64,000 nt of DNA, from positions 284,677-348,676 of the forward strand of contig CAJJDO010000122.1 in NCBI GenBank assembly GCA_905183005.1. Direction: 5' to 3'. Source of the stretch: Paramecium pentaurelia (lineage: Eukaryota > Ciliophora > Oligohymenophorea > Peniculida > Parameciidae). A model generated the notes under the pieces. That model was given only the letters and a program-made list of their open reading frames with translations, searched no databases and was not told where the DNA came from. A program made the position numbers and the translations under genes. Each line of letters begins with the position of its first letter. The stretch's first letter is position 1. Below are positions 1 to 12,648 of this stretch, piece by piece.

Positions 1-1718
1 ATATGATCTTGTAATAACACGTTTAGGTAAAATAATAAGTCAAACATCTGAATAGTAGAAACTATTTGGTACTGATGATCCTGTCATGATTTAATAAATA
101 CTTAAGGATATTAATATACATAAGCTTGACAAATAATACAAGAAATATAAAATTACAACTCTTTTATAATTAATAGAATCTACAGATCTTATTAAATGTA
201 AAGTATTAGATTGTTCTACCCCATTTGGAGATAATTATATGATTGAATTAAATATTTTTAATGATAATGTAGGTTTAAGATTTTATGATATGTTTGAATT
301 AAGAGATTATTGGGAAAGGAAAGTTACTAAATAACTTATGAATTAACTGTTTCGTAGTTTTAGTCATGAATTCAGTACTTCATTAAATTGTATAAGAATT
401 CTAGCAGAAAATGCTATTGAAGATATAGATGATGATTATATTGTGAATACTTGTATCTAACCCATTTTGAATTCTTGTTACATTCTCAATTCAATAGTTT
501 AAGATGTTAGAGATTTCAGTTTGATCTTGTCTAAGAACTTCATACTCACTATTTAAATTTAAAATATTTATTTACTTATTCATGAAGTATCTGAATTATA
601 TCGATAACAACTTAATATGAAAGGTGTATAATTAAATGTTAAAATGAATGAATTCTAAATTCATACAGATGGATAAAGATTCAAATAGGTACTTAATAAT
701 CTATTGTCTAATGCTTAAAAATTTACATTCTCTGGTAGTGTTACTATTGATGTTTAAGAATAAATCATTCATGATTAATAATTTATTAAAGTTACTGTCT
801 AAGATACAGGTTCTGGAATGGATTAAAATACTTAGAATCGATTATAAGAGTTTCTAAAACAACCACATAAACGAAAATCTAATCTTAATTTTGGTTTAGG
901 TTTAATGATAAGTAATACTATTTGTAATGGTTTATCTCCTAATTATGAATCTGGTATACATTTTCAATCCAATAATAAGACTGGCTCTTTATTTTGGTTC
1001 TACCTTGAGGATCTCAAAATAATAGATTTACCTGATGTTGTTAGCAGAAGGACTATCAAATATAATAAAATACATAGTTCAGGTAGAAGTTTTTTAGAAT
1101 AAAGTTTTATCATTAGTCCTAGTGATAAAAAAAGATAATCATCTTTTACATTCTCATTAAAAGGGAAATAAAAGTTAATTGATAAATAATCAGAAAGTAT
1201 TCTTATTTATTCTTATACTCAAAGATTTATCTGAACCAGATGATTTCATTTGTGCACCTTATGTTTTTAGAGAAGGACCAAAGAAACCTAAAAAATAAAA
1301 ATATTCTATTGATTAAGTTGTCAGTGAATATACAGATGATAGAGCTAAAATACTTATTGTTGATGATGAATTTGTAAATATCTATGCACTTACTACAATG
1401 CTTTCAAGATTAAATATTAAATGTGATTCAGCACATAATGGTAAAGAAGGATTAGATAAATTTAAATAATAATATTATCAAGTAATCCTTATGGATATTG
1501 AAATGCCTATTATGAATGGAATATAAGCCACTTAATAAATACTCGAATTTTGTCATTCAGCAGATTTAGATCCTCCCATTATTATTGCTTAAACTGCTTA
1601 TACTGATATGTAAACAAAATAAATGTGTAATGAAGTGGGTATGGATTATTTCTTGTAAAAACCAATTAGTACAAATGAAATTAAATAAATTCTATAAACT
1701 ATTTAGTTAACTTTATGA
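1..1718 (+). CDS. Hybrid histidine kinase with C-terminal receiver (5' end outside window)
   Basis: Two-component phosphorelay kinase. The window opens inside the gene, so the N-terminus and any sensor are missing. Seen in order: a histidine box (FSHEF, His codon 365-367), an N box (NNLLSNAQKF, about 695-724), a G1 box (DTGSGMD, about 803-823), a G2 box (GLGLMIS, about 893-913), a basic Ser-rich linker, then a receiver with the acidic pair (VDDE, 1359-1370), the phospho-acceptor Asp in MDIEMP (codon 1494-1496) and a conserved Lys in QKP (about 1657). The kinase frame meets TGA near 1230; a 28-nt GT..AG intron at 1197-1224 joins it to the receiver frame. A receiver fused behind the kinase is the usual hybrid form, which normally needs a separate HPt partner; none is seen here. 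Stop TGA 1716-1718. The input signal is unknown. Confidence 0.93.
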
Positions 1719-1822
1719 TTACTTTAAGTTCAATCTATATAAATACATAAATATTGTCAATTTTTTTTATTATTCAAATTTCTTGATTACGATACTTTCT
1801 GAATTATTATTATTATATATAT

Positions 1823-3307
1823 ATGTTGATATTGTCATTATTATTGATAGTTAAGGCTGACCAATATTTTACTATTTTAAGTCCAAATACCTTAATATCT
1901 GAAGAGAAACTATAAGAAATTCAATTTAAAATAGCTAATTTTGGTTATGTTCCTTATGGATAAAAGATTTCAGGTGAATTGGAAATAGCAATCCCTTATA
2001 ATTTTTGTGAACATCAAAATATTACTAAAAATTTCAATAATGATATTTCAAATTCTAAAATTTTACTTGTCTAAAAGGGTTATTGTTCTAACTATCAAAA
2101 GGTAAAACTAAAATATATAAAAATAAAAGGCAATTAATGCTTAAAATTTTGGATACGTAATGATGGTCATAGTTGATGATAATAGTCAAGAATTTATTCC
2201 TGGAGTAACAAATAATTCTGAAGGTAATTTGGATATATAAATACCAACCATTATGATATAGAAAACATAAGGAGATAAACTTAAGGATTATTTAGAATAA
2301 ATTAATCACAAGACTTTATATATATAAGTATTATTTCCAGACTTTTACTAAACTGATAAAGTTAAATATGAATATTGGTTTAGTTCAATGGATTAAAAAA
2401 GTTATAAGTTTTTAAGGTAATTTTACACATTTCATATGTAAATGAAAGATTCTTTAGAATTTACTCCTCATTATACATTAGGACGTTGTGCATAATGTGC
2501 AAAATCAGGATTTGATAGAAGAGATTCTCTTTGTCTTTCTGGAGGAAGATATTGTGCTGCAGATCCTGATGGAGATGGTCCTTTAGATGGTTAAGATGCA
2601 GTAAGAGAAGTTGTTAGATAAATTTGTATATTCAAAGAAGATAAAATTAAATGGTGGAATTATGTCATTAAATATAGTCAACAATGTTTAGGATCCTCTA
2701 TTTCTATTGCTAATTTATGTTATTAATACGTTCTTGAATTAGTTAAGATAGACTAGAAGAAAATAGAGAAATGCTATAATGATAGTTTCTCAAATTAAAA
2801 TGATGAATTGCATGAAAATATTCTACTTGCTTTAGAATATAAAAAACATGAAGAATTACAAATTCGTGTTTGGCCACTACTCTACATTAATGATATAAAA
2901 TATAAAGGCAGTCTAACAGTATCAGGTTATAAATCAAATTTTGATAAAGGAGATTAAGAAATATATGATACTTCTCATTTTGGACCATTTTAAGCAATAT
3001 GCAAAAGTTTTACAATTAATTCACTTCCAGATGTTTGTTAGAATAGAATGGTTGGTTATTCAGATTAAGATGGAGATTGGGTATATATATAAAATATATT
3101 TAATAGTATGAATATAAATAAGAAACTAATACATGGATAGTATGGGTTGTTGTTTTGACAATTATGGGTATTTTAATGATTTGTACTTTGTACTTATACA
3201 AAAGATTATTCATTAAAAAAGCAAATGAAGAAATTAATTAACAAGTCAATATAAATTTAGCTTAATATTATGCTATGAATGAATAAGAAAGAAACTTGAG
3301 AAATTGA
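1823..3307 (+). CDS. Vacuolar sorting receptor (BP-80/VSR type): PA domain, Cys-rich domain, one TM
   Basis: Type I membrane cargo receptor of 476 residues. An N-terminal signal peptide (MLILSLLLIVKA) is followed by a protease-associated domain (about residues 35-170, with KILLVQKGYC), then the cysteine-rich VSR core. That core has the family signature CAQCAKSGF, GGRYCAADPDGDG, a VVRQIC helix and a WPLLYINDIKYKG block, a match I recognise from plant vacuolar sorting receptors. A single TM helix (VWVVVLTIMGILMICTLYLY) and a short cytosolic tail close the protein. EGF-like repeats of plant VSRs appear replaced by a short acidic DQDGDW stretch. Introns: 2102-2129 (28 nt) and 3081-3106 (26 nt). 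In Paramecium a likely role is sorting soluble cargo to lysosomes or trichocysts; this is inference. The stop lies 10 nt from the convergent neighbour's stop. Confidence 0.93.
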
Positions 3308-3317
3308 TTTTTTATTT

Positions 3318-5339
3318 TCATAATAATTCAAGTGTTAATTCATGGATTAAATGTTCAAATATATGATCTGTTATTTCAACCAAGGTTTCAGTTGTATCTG
3401 TATATGACCACATAAACTCATATTCTTATAACTATATAATATGAGATTAATAATTACTTCATTATTTATACATAATTATAATCTTTCATTTCTTAATTGA
3501 GATAAATAATCAGAATTGACCAAATTTTATAAGACTTACTCATAATTTAAACATTATTCAGCATTTTCTTCATCATCTTCATTTATTAATCCACATAATA
3601 TTGATGCATAAAATATAAGTTTTTCTTTGGCCTTCTCTAATAATTAATTGATATTTTCATTATTATATAAGATAACTACTAGATTTCTATTATATTCCCA
3701 AGGATATGGTTATCCATTGCATTAATAAAATGGACGATAATAATTTAGAATTTCATTGAAAGTATCAAAAATGGCTCTATTATGAATCTTTTCATATAAG
3801 GAACTATTTTGCTTATTCTATGATAATATCATACTTATAATTCAGTGAAGATATATTCCTATATTGGATATTGATATTTATCATCCTCTATTACTTCATA
3901 TCCATGTATTTATCTTAATTTACTGAAGGGTTATAAACCATAAGGATAATTCATTCTCTTAATAAATGAGTTCAAATTGGTTTCTATTTTAGATCTTATA
4001 ATATACCTATTATGTATTAACAGAGAATTTCAATAAATAGACTGATGGTTCCAACATTAGTTTAAATTTCAACTATATTTTATTATGGTTAAAAGTCAAC
4101 ATCAATAATAATATCTTTTCTTTTGAAATTGATATTTTTTTATAATTTTGGAGTACTTAATTAAAGATCAGATTAATCTAAATAGCTAGATTCGAATGAA
4201 ATTTACTCTAAATAATATTAATTCTAGTACATAACTATTAAACTACTATAGAATTATTTAATTATAATTCTTCTATGCATTTAAAGTCCTTTTATGTTTT
4301 TTATTATATTTTATTCGTAACATTTTGGATATTCTTAAGTTATTCTTGATATCGATACAATTTTTAAGTTTATTGAACTTCCCATTATTGAAGTACTTGA
4401 TTATTATTCCTAAAAGATCTAGGAGATATTTTTTATTATTAGAATAATTTATTAAATGCATCCATTTGCATAGCAACCCTTAATTTGATACCTTCCTCTC
4501 TTTAATGACATATCTCATTAATTATATTTTAAGGAATGTTTTCTTGAAATGCAAATTATTAATGTTGTTTTTGTATATCCAATTTTTCATGTATACTTGT
4601 TTACATGGCTTCATCTTTCTTTTCTTATTTGATATTTCTCAAAAATTATTATAATTCAATCATTTATTTCTCATTCATCATTTATAATTCTTCAATAATT
4701 GAATTCAATAACATTTTCTAAGGATCCTCACTAACAGAGAATGTATTTAATCTTATAGAACTGATCTTACTTATTTGTGGTTGATAATACTGCACTTAAG
4801 TTTTTACTTTCTTAGATTTCTTCATTTGAGGACTGACTGATGTTTTTTACTTTTATTTTAGCTTCTTTTTACTTTAACTTCTAATTTATCTTTATTATGG
4901 ACTTTAAACTTTTTTTAACTTTTAAGGTGATTTCGATTTTGATGTAGTTCTACTTTTTGGGATTTTACTCTTTATATAACTTTGTAATATATCTTTTATA
5001 TGTTTCTTAGGTGATACAGTAGTTTTAGATTATGTTATAATTGAACTTGTTTTAGCCTTCATTGATTGAGGACTTCTATGATATATTTAATTACCTTTTA
5101 GTAGTTTTCATCTTTTTCTTGAAGGTAGGCTTTACATACATGGTCCTTCCATCTACACTACTATTATGATTCTGCTTAGGTTTAATAATATCAAATTTCT
5201 CATTAGGAGTGGTTTCTGTGAATAAACAAGATGATCTCAAAGACTTTATCTCACTAGCTCTGATACTTTGTTTAAGCTATTTAAGTTTAGCCTAAATCTA
5301 TTGTATTGGTAATATTTTCTAACGTCTCTATTTATTCAT
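3318..5339 (-). CDS. Coiled-coil protein with C-terminal DUF4378-like domain
   Basis: 634-residue protein of unknown function. The N-terminal third is basic and rich in Ser, Pro and Lys (repeated SPK/SPQ motifs), the middle (about 180-350) is Gln-rich coiled coil, and the last 250 residues look globular, with IIIDVDFQPQ, a KIHNRAIFDTFNEIL helix, YRPF, QPYPW and a closing DHIFEHLIHEL helix. That ending resembles DUF4378 domains, which in plants occur in microtubule-associated proteins; the assignment is by eye. Five introns (high to low coordinates): 5073-5094 (or 5076-5094), 4178-4206, 3984-4006, 3812-3834, 3398-3417, the last only 20 nt. Start is the first in-frame ATG, 5339-5337. A role at cortical or ciliary microtubules is a guess. 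Confidence 0.8.
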
Positions 5340-5675
5340 TATATATATTAATAATCAAAATAAGTATACATGTACTATAGAATAATTATTGATATTTAAA
5401 ATTATAAATCATTTATTACCCTAATATAAATACACAAAAATACTTTTCATTTAGATATTGTTGTTATATTAATTATTTAGTGCTTTTGAAACCTTTTCCA
5501 ATTATTATATTTGGATGGTATTTAAAATATAATTCATAATTATGATTAATAATTTTAAGAATGATCGAGATATGATTCTGAATATGTAAACATATTTATA
5601 TTTTATATAATTCAATATAGGAGGCACATAGTTTTATTAAAACTAACATTTAATATTAATATTTAAATAATTAAT
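5340..5675. other. Intergenic, divergent genes on both sides
   Basis: About 336 nt of AT-rich sequence between two divergently transcribed genes, so it must hold both promoters. I see no ORF, RNA gene or clear motif in it. Confidence 0.6.
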
Positions 5676-7233
5676 ATGATTTAGCAGTAACAAGAGGATG
5701 GTGTAAAGCAAGAAATAAAAGAGGAGGGAGGTATCGTAGCTTAGTATCCTGAAGAAAGTCGAAATGATCCTGGTCATAAGACTTCAACTAAAAAGCGTAC
5801 CTCTTCTAATGATTCATCTCCTTCATCATCTTTCGAGAATAAGATTGGAAAGAGATATTTATCCAATAGTGAGTTCAAAGTACATTTTTATGTTCGTCAT
5901 GTTCATATGAATGGCATGAGCGATAATGAATTCTTGAGTTTCATAAAGAGGAAAGGTATGTATTGCAATATTTAGTTAATTTGGCTGGATCATGTGAAGT
6001 TGTGTAAATGTTTAATTAGTAAGGGTCATTTTGTGATGTAGCTATAGGAATGACAAATGACGATAATGCTAAATTAGTATATATTGGCAAAAAGCATTTC
6101 AATTTTGGGCGTAATGGTAATTGGTTTTTTGGATGTTATTCATATAGGAAGATAAAAAGAGACTGTGGAGTTAAGTGATGCTTTCAAGAATTATTTGGAA
6201 AACAAGAAAATATTAGATAAAGAACACTTAGAACGTTCTTTAAGAAGAAATGTTTTATATTTTCTTTAAATCTTAGCAATAATCAAAGGGTAGAAGTGAT
6301 AGTAGTGAATCTTCAAGAAGATACAAGAGCAGAAGCACAAGTAAGAAGAAGAAAAACAAGAGAGTTGATAACAAATAAGTATGGCAAGGATCTAAGAGAA
6401 GATCTCCATCTTCTTCTAGTGAGCCAAGAAGAATCAAGAAAACAAAGAAAAATAGACATTCATCTCAAAGCTCATCAAGAGATTCTAATAAAGACAGTGT
6501 ATAACCAATAAAGCCTTAATAAGTGTTTACAGACAAGAATACTGTGTACATCTTTTCAATCCCTTAAGAAGTTAATGAGTATGAAGTGATTTAAGAAATT
6601 GTGTAGCAACATAAATAGAGTGTTCCTATTCATCATGTTTGGAGTTATTATTTATTATAAATATTAAGACACTTTAGATAAGATGCAATATTTGGAATTA
6701 TAGTTTTAAGATGAAAATACTGCTCAATTTCTATGTAATATGAGGCCCTGTTTACATGTTAAGGGCATACCACTTTTGGTGGTAGCTAAAAAATAACGTC
6801 CTGTTTAGGAATTGATAAGAAATTATGAGGTTCAAGTTGAATTAGATAAAGATGTGGCTGCTTTTAATGTGTATTAGGAATTTAAAAAATATGGAGATCT
6901 TATTGGAATTTATGTATTTTAGTTAAATAGGAAGTATTGAAGAAATTTTAATTATCAAGTTATTTACTATTGTATTCATCGTCCTCTTAATTGCAGGAGG
7001 CTTTACGCCCTCCAGTCCATTTATAATTGACTATTAATGATTAAATAGTTAATGCTAACGCCAAGATTATTGATAAACCTATTGATATCCAAAGACCCCT
7101 TATCAAAGATACTTTAGCTTATTAGCTGAACAATTAAATTGATGAAGATGATGACAGTAAAACAATCATTTTATTTTTAAAAGACAAGAAAAGAAAAACT
7201 AAAAGAAAAGTTGAAAAACCTTAGAAAAAATGA
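5676..7233 (+). CDS. RS-rich, probably RNA-associated protein
   Basis: 476 residues, unrecognised overall. Residues about 60-150 form a compact region (FKVHFYVRHVHMNGMSDNEF, then VNLAGSCEVV and KKHFNFGRN) that could be a divergent RNA-binding fold. It is followed by an arginine/serine segment (SDSSESSRRYKSRSTSKK, later KRRSPSSSSEPRR) typical of splicing-associated SR-like proteins. The C-terminal half is mixed and ends in a basic KRKTKRKVEK tail. Base composition is less AT-rich than most of the window. Five introns: 5956-5975, 6117-6147, 6252-6276, 6644-6668, 6934-6959. An SRPK-type kinase, the class that phosphorylates RS domains, lies at 22739-24895; a functional link is possible but only inferred. 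ATG 5676-5678 is the first in-frame start. Confidence 0.75.
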
Positions 7234-7404
7234 GAAGCCATTTAAATTTAATATTCAAAAAAATATATTATTTACATACGCACTCCTTTTACAACAAAAA
7301 ATTCAATTCAAAGGAATATTAAAACTTTATAAGAATATGCAAATCTCCTCTCCCCTTATTGAATTTATTTTAATATTAATTTTAATTTATAAGGGAATTT
7401 TTGT

Positions 7405-8877
7405 ATGCACACTTATAACCCTGATGGTTAATTTGAGTCAATACGAGATATTGATAGAGACCTCATTACATAACAAAATCTGGAGAATCATCTCCCAACA
7501 TAAAACCCTCTCCCACCTCCATTAAAACCTATTAATCCAGAGTTAAAAGGCAATGTATAATAAATACACTAAAAAAGATCTTTCGTGAAATGAGTATTAA
7601 TAGAAAAAGTGAAGGATTTCAATAATTCAAATAATACGAGGAATTTATCCTTACAAATACAAAGTAACACTTACTATGCTCTGATACTGTCATTGAACAA
7701 TTAGATCTGAGAGTACTAATCTCAGATAGAAGTCTTTAAGCAATTATATCTTTTTTAAAAGAACGTATCATCTAAGAATAAAATAATGTGAAATTATTAA
7801 CTCATAAAAATCCTTCTTTTCTCTCAATATTTAAAGATTAAGATTAAGTAATCTATCCTAAATTTTCAGCTTCATTAGAAAATCTTAATTAATTGCATTA
7901 GGCCTAAGGCAAATCACTTTCAATCTTAGTAACAAATATGGAAAAAATGATAAAAGAAAAATTTGAAACTAATCTCAGTGCTTATTCTAGCAATATCAAT
8001 GGAATAGTTGCTAAAATTAAAGCCAAAAGAAAGTCAGCAAGAGATTAGCTTGCTATTGTTACTGAAAAAAGTAAGAAATTTTATAAATTATACAATGAAA
8101 TGATGAGTAATGGAGGTAACCATAAAAAAAGGTCAAAGGATTTGTTTAATTAAGAAAGAAAATTTAAACAAGCTATGCATTAATAAATATTATAATTGAC
8201 ATAATTAGGAGAGGATATTATAGCTTATTATAATGAGATTATTAAATAAGAATCTTAAAGATTAGAAATTATCTCTGTTGGAATGAGATATTATTTGGAA
8301 AAATTTCATGAAACTTATTCAGGTACAACTCCAAGTGCTTAGGTATAGTTAGTATTACAGAAATTTAAAGAGTATAATTCAATAGAGGAAAGCAGTTAGA
8401 TAGTTTTTAAAGATGTAGGATTTATTAAGGATGTTTTAAAATCTTAAGAAATTGGATTTCCTCAAATAAAATATTATTTAACATAATTTCCAGGAACATT
8501 ATTAAAACCAACTTTACCATAAACAAATCCATTTATTTTAAAGTTTTTTTCGAGATTATAAAGAGATGTTGGTTCTGTATTGACTAAATGGTAAAATTGT
8601 TTAGCAATTGTATCAATAGACAGAAATATTTTATTGTATGATAGTGATGATATGACCATTCCAAATTAAAAAGTAAAATTGATTAAAATTATTTTAGGCT
8701 TAAATAAAATTTGTATTGGAACATACTCAATTAATCTTAAAACCAAAGTAAGCATTAGTGGCTGAATTAAAATAAGTTACTCCAGGATTTATGTATAATT
8801 CAAAGGAGAGTGTAGTGATAAAATTTCATAGTTAAGATGATTATGATGAGATGCAATTCTATTTAACAAATTAATGA
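7405..8877 (+). CDS. BAR-like coiled coil plus PH-like domain protein
   Basis: 474 residues. After a Pro-rich, Gln-rich N-terminus (about 1-60) comes a long helical region (about 60-320) with basic and Gln-rich segments (MEKMIKEKFETNLSAYSS, IKAKRKSARDQL), of the length and character of BAR or F-BAR membrane-curving domains. It is followed by about 120 residues resembling a PH domain: KFFSRLQRDVG, then TKWQNCLAIVSIDRNILLY, and a final helix SQDDYDEMQFYLTN. Such proteins normally bind phosphoinositide membranes in endocytosis or trafficking. The family call rests on pattern only. Introns: 7555-7577 (23 nt) and 8673-8697 (25 nt). An in-frame TGA precedes ATG 7405-7407, fixing that start unless a 5' intron exists. 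The stop is 29 nt from the convergent gene. Confidence 0.75.
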
Positions 8878-8906
8878 ATAATAAGATATTATATTGGATA
8901 CAATTA

Positions 8907-9980
8907 TCATTCATATTTAGATATGAGTTTAGACAAATCACTCACAGGGACATTACTTCCTGAGAGAACGACAAGACTATTTTTATATTATGTTTTTTTG
9001 CATCCAGCATAAGCAATAGCTGAATTAAATTCTGCAATTTCTTCTGCTTTAGCTAATTCACATTATGCTTTTTCAACTTCATAAGTGGTAACAAACATAA
9101 TTTCATCTATAAATCCTTCTATAATTTGAGAACATATTGTCTATTCTCTTCTACTAGAGCCATATAGCATAACTCCAATAACTTTGAGTTAATTTTTTGC
9201 AATATATTTTAAGTAAAATGCAATGGCTGCAATTAAGGCTCCACTCTTAAGTGTTACGAAAACATAGTCAATTTTAGTTTTTGTTAGAACTTGCCATTAA
9301 TCAATTTCAAATCCAATAGTTGCGTAACCTCCGAAAACATCTACATCATTATATAGATCTAGATAATCATAACCATTATCTTCAGCATATTTAAATGCTT
9401 CTATCTCTGTGTCTGATCTATTTAATTGAGAATTGATCACTTTAACATTTGGTAAATCAGAAAATTGATGTAATTCATTTAAATGTTTACAAAATATGAA
9501 CAGTTATCCAAGTAGTTCATAAGGTTTTATTTTTGATGATAATTATTAATCCTTAATGAGTGCTGATTAACCAGGATCAGTTGGTGTATCATCTTAGAGA
9601 AATTCACTAACCGTTTAATCTACTTATAATTCTTATTTCTTTTCTTATTTCATTAATTTTAAGCATTCTATGCAAGCCATAGCTGCATTTCCAGAAGAAC
9701 AAATAACGAGATTCAATTATTCTATCCCCTTATGCCGTTTTTTTTGCTGCAACCTATATAACATGTGATACATGGCTCTCATTTTAACAGAGCCGGATGG
9801 TAAAAGGCTCTCCAATTTACAAAATATTCCTCCTATTTCTTTTATGGGTGTCAACTATAGTGAGAAATTTATTATAACACATACTTTAATTGGTGACTCT
9901 TCAGAGTATAAACATTGTTAACCTAATTTAATTGCCTAAACTAATTCTGGTAATAGATATTTAATTTCACATGATATCAT
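8907..9980 (-). CDS. Threonine/serine dehydratase-like PLP fold-type II protein
   Basis: 357 residues in one intron-free frame. It matches the catabolic threonine dehydratase/serine racemase family: LTPIKEIGGIFCKLESLLP, the PLP-lysine motif SGSVKMRAM (Lys about residue 66; family form S-x-K-x-R-G), the phosphate-site motif CSSGNAAMA, an FGGYATIGFEI block, and SGSN near the C-terminus where the family has SGGN or SGAN. Odd features: the glycine-rich loop near the cofactor phosphate, usually GGGGL, reads TLKSGALIAA, and a low-similarity insert of about 60 residues follows the SSGN motif. The Lys is kept, so activity is plausible but substrate and efficiency are doubtful. Start ATG 9980-9978 is the first in-frame ATG after a TGA. 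Confidence 0.82.
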
Positions 9981-10052
9981 GTTGGACTTCTCATTTTACC
10001 TACTTTAAGCACAACCCATCTAATTAATTTATAGATATTTTTAATTAATTAA

Positions 10053-10831
10053 ATGTTGTAAAATATTGGAAACTTAGCAAACAATTTAAAATAAGCAGTT
10101 GGAGCAGCATTTATAGCTCCTCCTAAATAGTCTGTTTTCCTAACAAAAGGAATGTTGACACCTGAAGAATTTATTAATGTAAAAAAATATTTAAATTAAT
10201 ATTAGGCTGGGGATAGATTAATAAGTAATGGAGGTAATTGGAAATGGTGTAAGGCAATTAGTGATTAATAAAAAAACAAGTATTTACCAGATGACAAATA
10301 ATTCTTAATTCAAGAAAACATCATCTCTTATAAGAGAATAAAAGACTTAAATAGAGGAGGCACGTTCACTGAATAACAAGAGGGAGAGGAAGTTACAATA
10401 ATTAGATCAGAGGAATAACCAGTTTAAGAGATTACATAAGGTTAGGATAGATATTATACTTTATACATTACTTATGATTTATATTATTTCACTCCTAGAT
10501 TATATTTAAGTGGCAAAGTTGATGATAGACAATTAACTTATTAAGAAGTTAAAGAAGTATAATTTAATTTAATGTTTAATAGGATGTCTCTGGAGAGTAT
10601 GCTGATAAAACTGTGACTGAAGAATAATTTAATGAGTTAAATATAAAGCTGCCAACAATTCATCCTTGTAAACATGCTGATACTCTTAAATTTTTTGTGG
10701 ATTAAATGAGAGAGAATGGATGTCCTGAAGAGAAAATACATCCCGATAATTCTTTAACAATATTTTTGAAGTTCATGAATTCAGTCATACCAACAATATA
10801 ATTTGACTTTGTTAACACAATTGAGCTATGA
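10053..10831 (+). CDS. ATG3: Autophagy E2-like enzyme ATG3
   Basis: Ubiquitin-conjugating-like enzyme that transfers ATG8 to phosphatidylethanolamine during autophagosome growth. Family landmarks are clear: GMLTPEEF, the AGD(R)LI helix and KYLPDDKQFLI at the N-terminus, YITYDLYYFTPRLYLSG in the E2 fold, the active-site HPC motif (IHPCKHADT), and the C-terminal IPTIQFDF. At 241 residues it is shorter than the roughly 310 of yeast and human ATG3, mainly because the flexible acidic insert that holds ATG7- and ATG8-binding segments is reduced. Introns: 10179-10205 (27 nt, phase 0, exactly where TPEEFIN meets AGD) and 10557-10582 (26 nt). Confidence 0.95.
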
Positions 10832-11150
10832 TTATTATTAAATGAGAGATAAAAAATTTAAAATCTATAACAATTACCTTTTTCTATTAACCTAACAATT
10901 TCTTAGAAATAATATTAATTAAAAAAATAAATAGTCTAAAACAAATTGTTAATATTTACAAATTCTCAATATATAAATATACCTTATATATCAAATATCA
11001 TAAGAATATATAAATTCAATTATGATGGAATACTGAAATTATTACAATATGTACTTATAAGTACTTATAACAACATATACTTAATAGATAGATATAAATG
11101 AGCTGTTTTGATTTTTTTGATATTATATTGTATTTATTTAATTTCATTAA
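10832..11150. other. Intergenic region upstream of the USP gene
   Basis: 319 nt of AT-rich sequence with short direct repeats near 11050 (GTACTTATAAGTACTTATAA). No ORF or RNA gene seen; presumably contains the promoter of the downstream gene. Confidence 0.55.
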
Positions 11151-12599
11151 ATGCAATCATTTTAAGACACTGATAATAATAGTGAAAACTTGAATGAAGA
11201 AGATAAGTAATGTAATATTATGTATAACTCAAGCAGTTCAATAAATTAGCAGGTACCATAGTTCCCTTAGAAAAAGGCCCCATCATATTCTCGTGATGTT
11301 CCTCAAATACTCAAATTATAAAATTAATTTAGAAATGCTTAAGGAAACACTCGTAGAGAATTAGAATGTCAATTAATAAAAAGGTTGGTTGATTTGAAAA
11401 AGAATAGTGATTCAGATTGGTATAGATTGAATGGAGCATGGGCATTAAAATATACAACATATTTATATGATAACTCAAGTACATTACCTGGTCCAATTGA
11501 CAATACTGACTTACTTTAGAATAGAAATCAAGTAAGAAATGTAGATTTCTTTGTTGTAAATGAGACAGTTTGGAAGTTCCTTCTTGAAGAGTATAGTGGA
11601 GGACCTGAAATTCTGGATGAAAAAATTCCTCCATCTCCTACTTCTAATGCTAGTTCTACAACAGACAGAGCAAAGTCGGTTGATATAAGTATAATTTCAA
11701 GCGTATCACAATTGGATATAAATCCTGAGATTCCAATTAAAGGGTTGAAGAATGAATTATACTTTTGCTATATGCATTCAACTTTATAATGTATGATGAG
11801 TATTTAAGAGCTTAATAATTTTATATTAAATAGCATAAATAGATAACATTAATAATCTATGACATTATGTAGAAATTATTAAGAACTTCTTCGATAACTC
11901 AAAGATACTTAATATGATTATATAAAAATAAATTCATTACGTAATACTATTAGCAAGAAATTTAATCCAAAACATTAACATGATGCATAAGAATTTTTGT
12001 TGTTTTTGATATCTAGTTTAGAAGATGAAATAAATAATTATAATAGAAAACAAGGATAATAATAGAGTAAATTACCAAATATAATTGAGAAATATCTTAA
12101 AGGATAAATGATAAGTGAAATTATTTGTAAAAATTGTTAACATAAATCATCAATAACAGAAGATTTCTTAACATTATCTTTAGCATTAACTAAAATAAAT
12201 TCTATTAATTAATCTTTAGATGATTTTCTTAAAGATGAATTGATCTAAGATTATAAATGTGAATGTTGTCATAAAAAAAAAACAGCCATTAAAAAAACAA
12301 GAATAACTAAATTACCTTAATATTTAATATTACATCTAAAAAGATTTAAATTTTTTCCAAAATCAAACAAAATAATCTAACATGTAAAATTTTCACTGGA
12401 ATCTACTTTTTGTGGTATCAAATACAATTTAGTTGGAATTATTGTACATTCTGGTTCTCTAGAATAAGGTCACTATTATTCTTATTGTAAAAGATAAAAT
12501 AAATGGTGGCTATTTAATGATCAAAAGATTAAATAAGTAAACAATATTGATGTACTCTAACAATAAGCATATATTTTGTTTTATTAATAACTTTTATGA
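11151..12599 (+). CDS. Ubiquitin carboxyl-terminal hydrolase (USP) with N-terminal DUSP-like domain
   Basis: Cysteine protease removing ubiquitin from proteins; 482 residues with no intron. Residues about 75-165 resemble a DUSP domain (SDWYRLNGAWALKYTTYLY, VNETVWKFLLEEYSGGP). The USP fold follows: Cys box FCYMHSTLQCM, QHDAQEFLLFL, two zinc-binding Cys pairs (ICKNCQHKS and CECCHKK), LPQYLILHLKRFKF, and the His box QGHYYSYCK with WWLFND. Odd: the Cys box normally reads GLxNLGNTCYMN, but here it is GLKNELYFCYMH, so the Asn that stabilises the oxyanion hole is absent while the nucleophile and catalytic His remain. Activity may be reduced. The whole gene sits 49 nt before the next ATG on the same strand. 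Confidence 0.92.
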
Positions 12600-12648
12600 T
12601 TATATATTTAAGTATTTAACATAATCCGTTTTTATTTTAATTATAATA

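Noticed and set aside
648..857. Standard-code ORF of 69 residues
   Set aside because: Out-of-frame shadow of the histidine kinase; with TAA/TAG as Gln the real frame carries N, G1 and G2 boxes.
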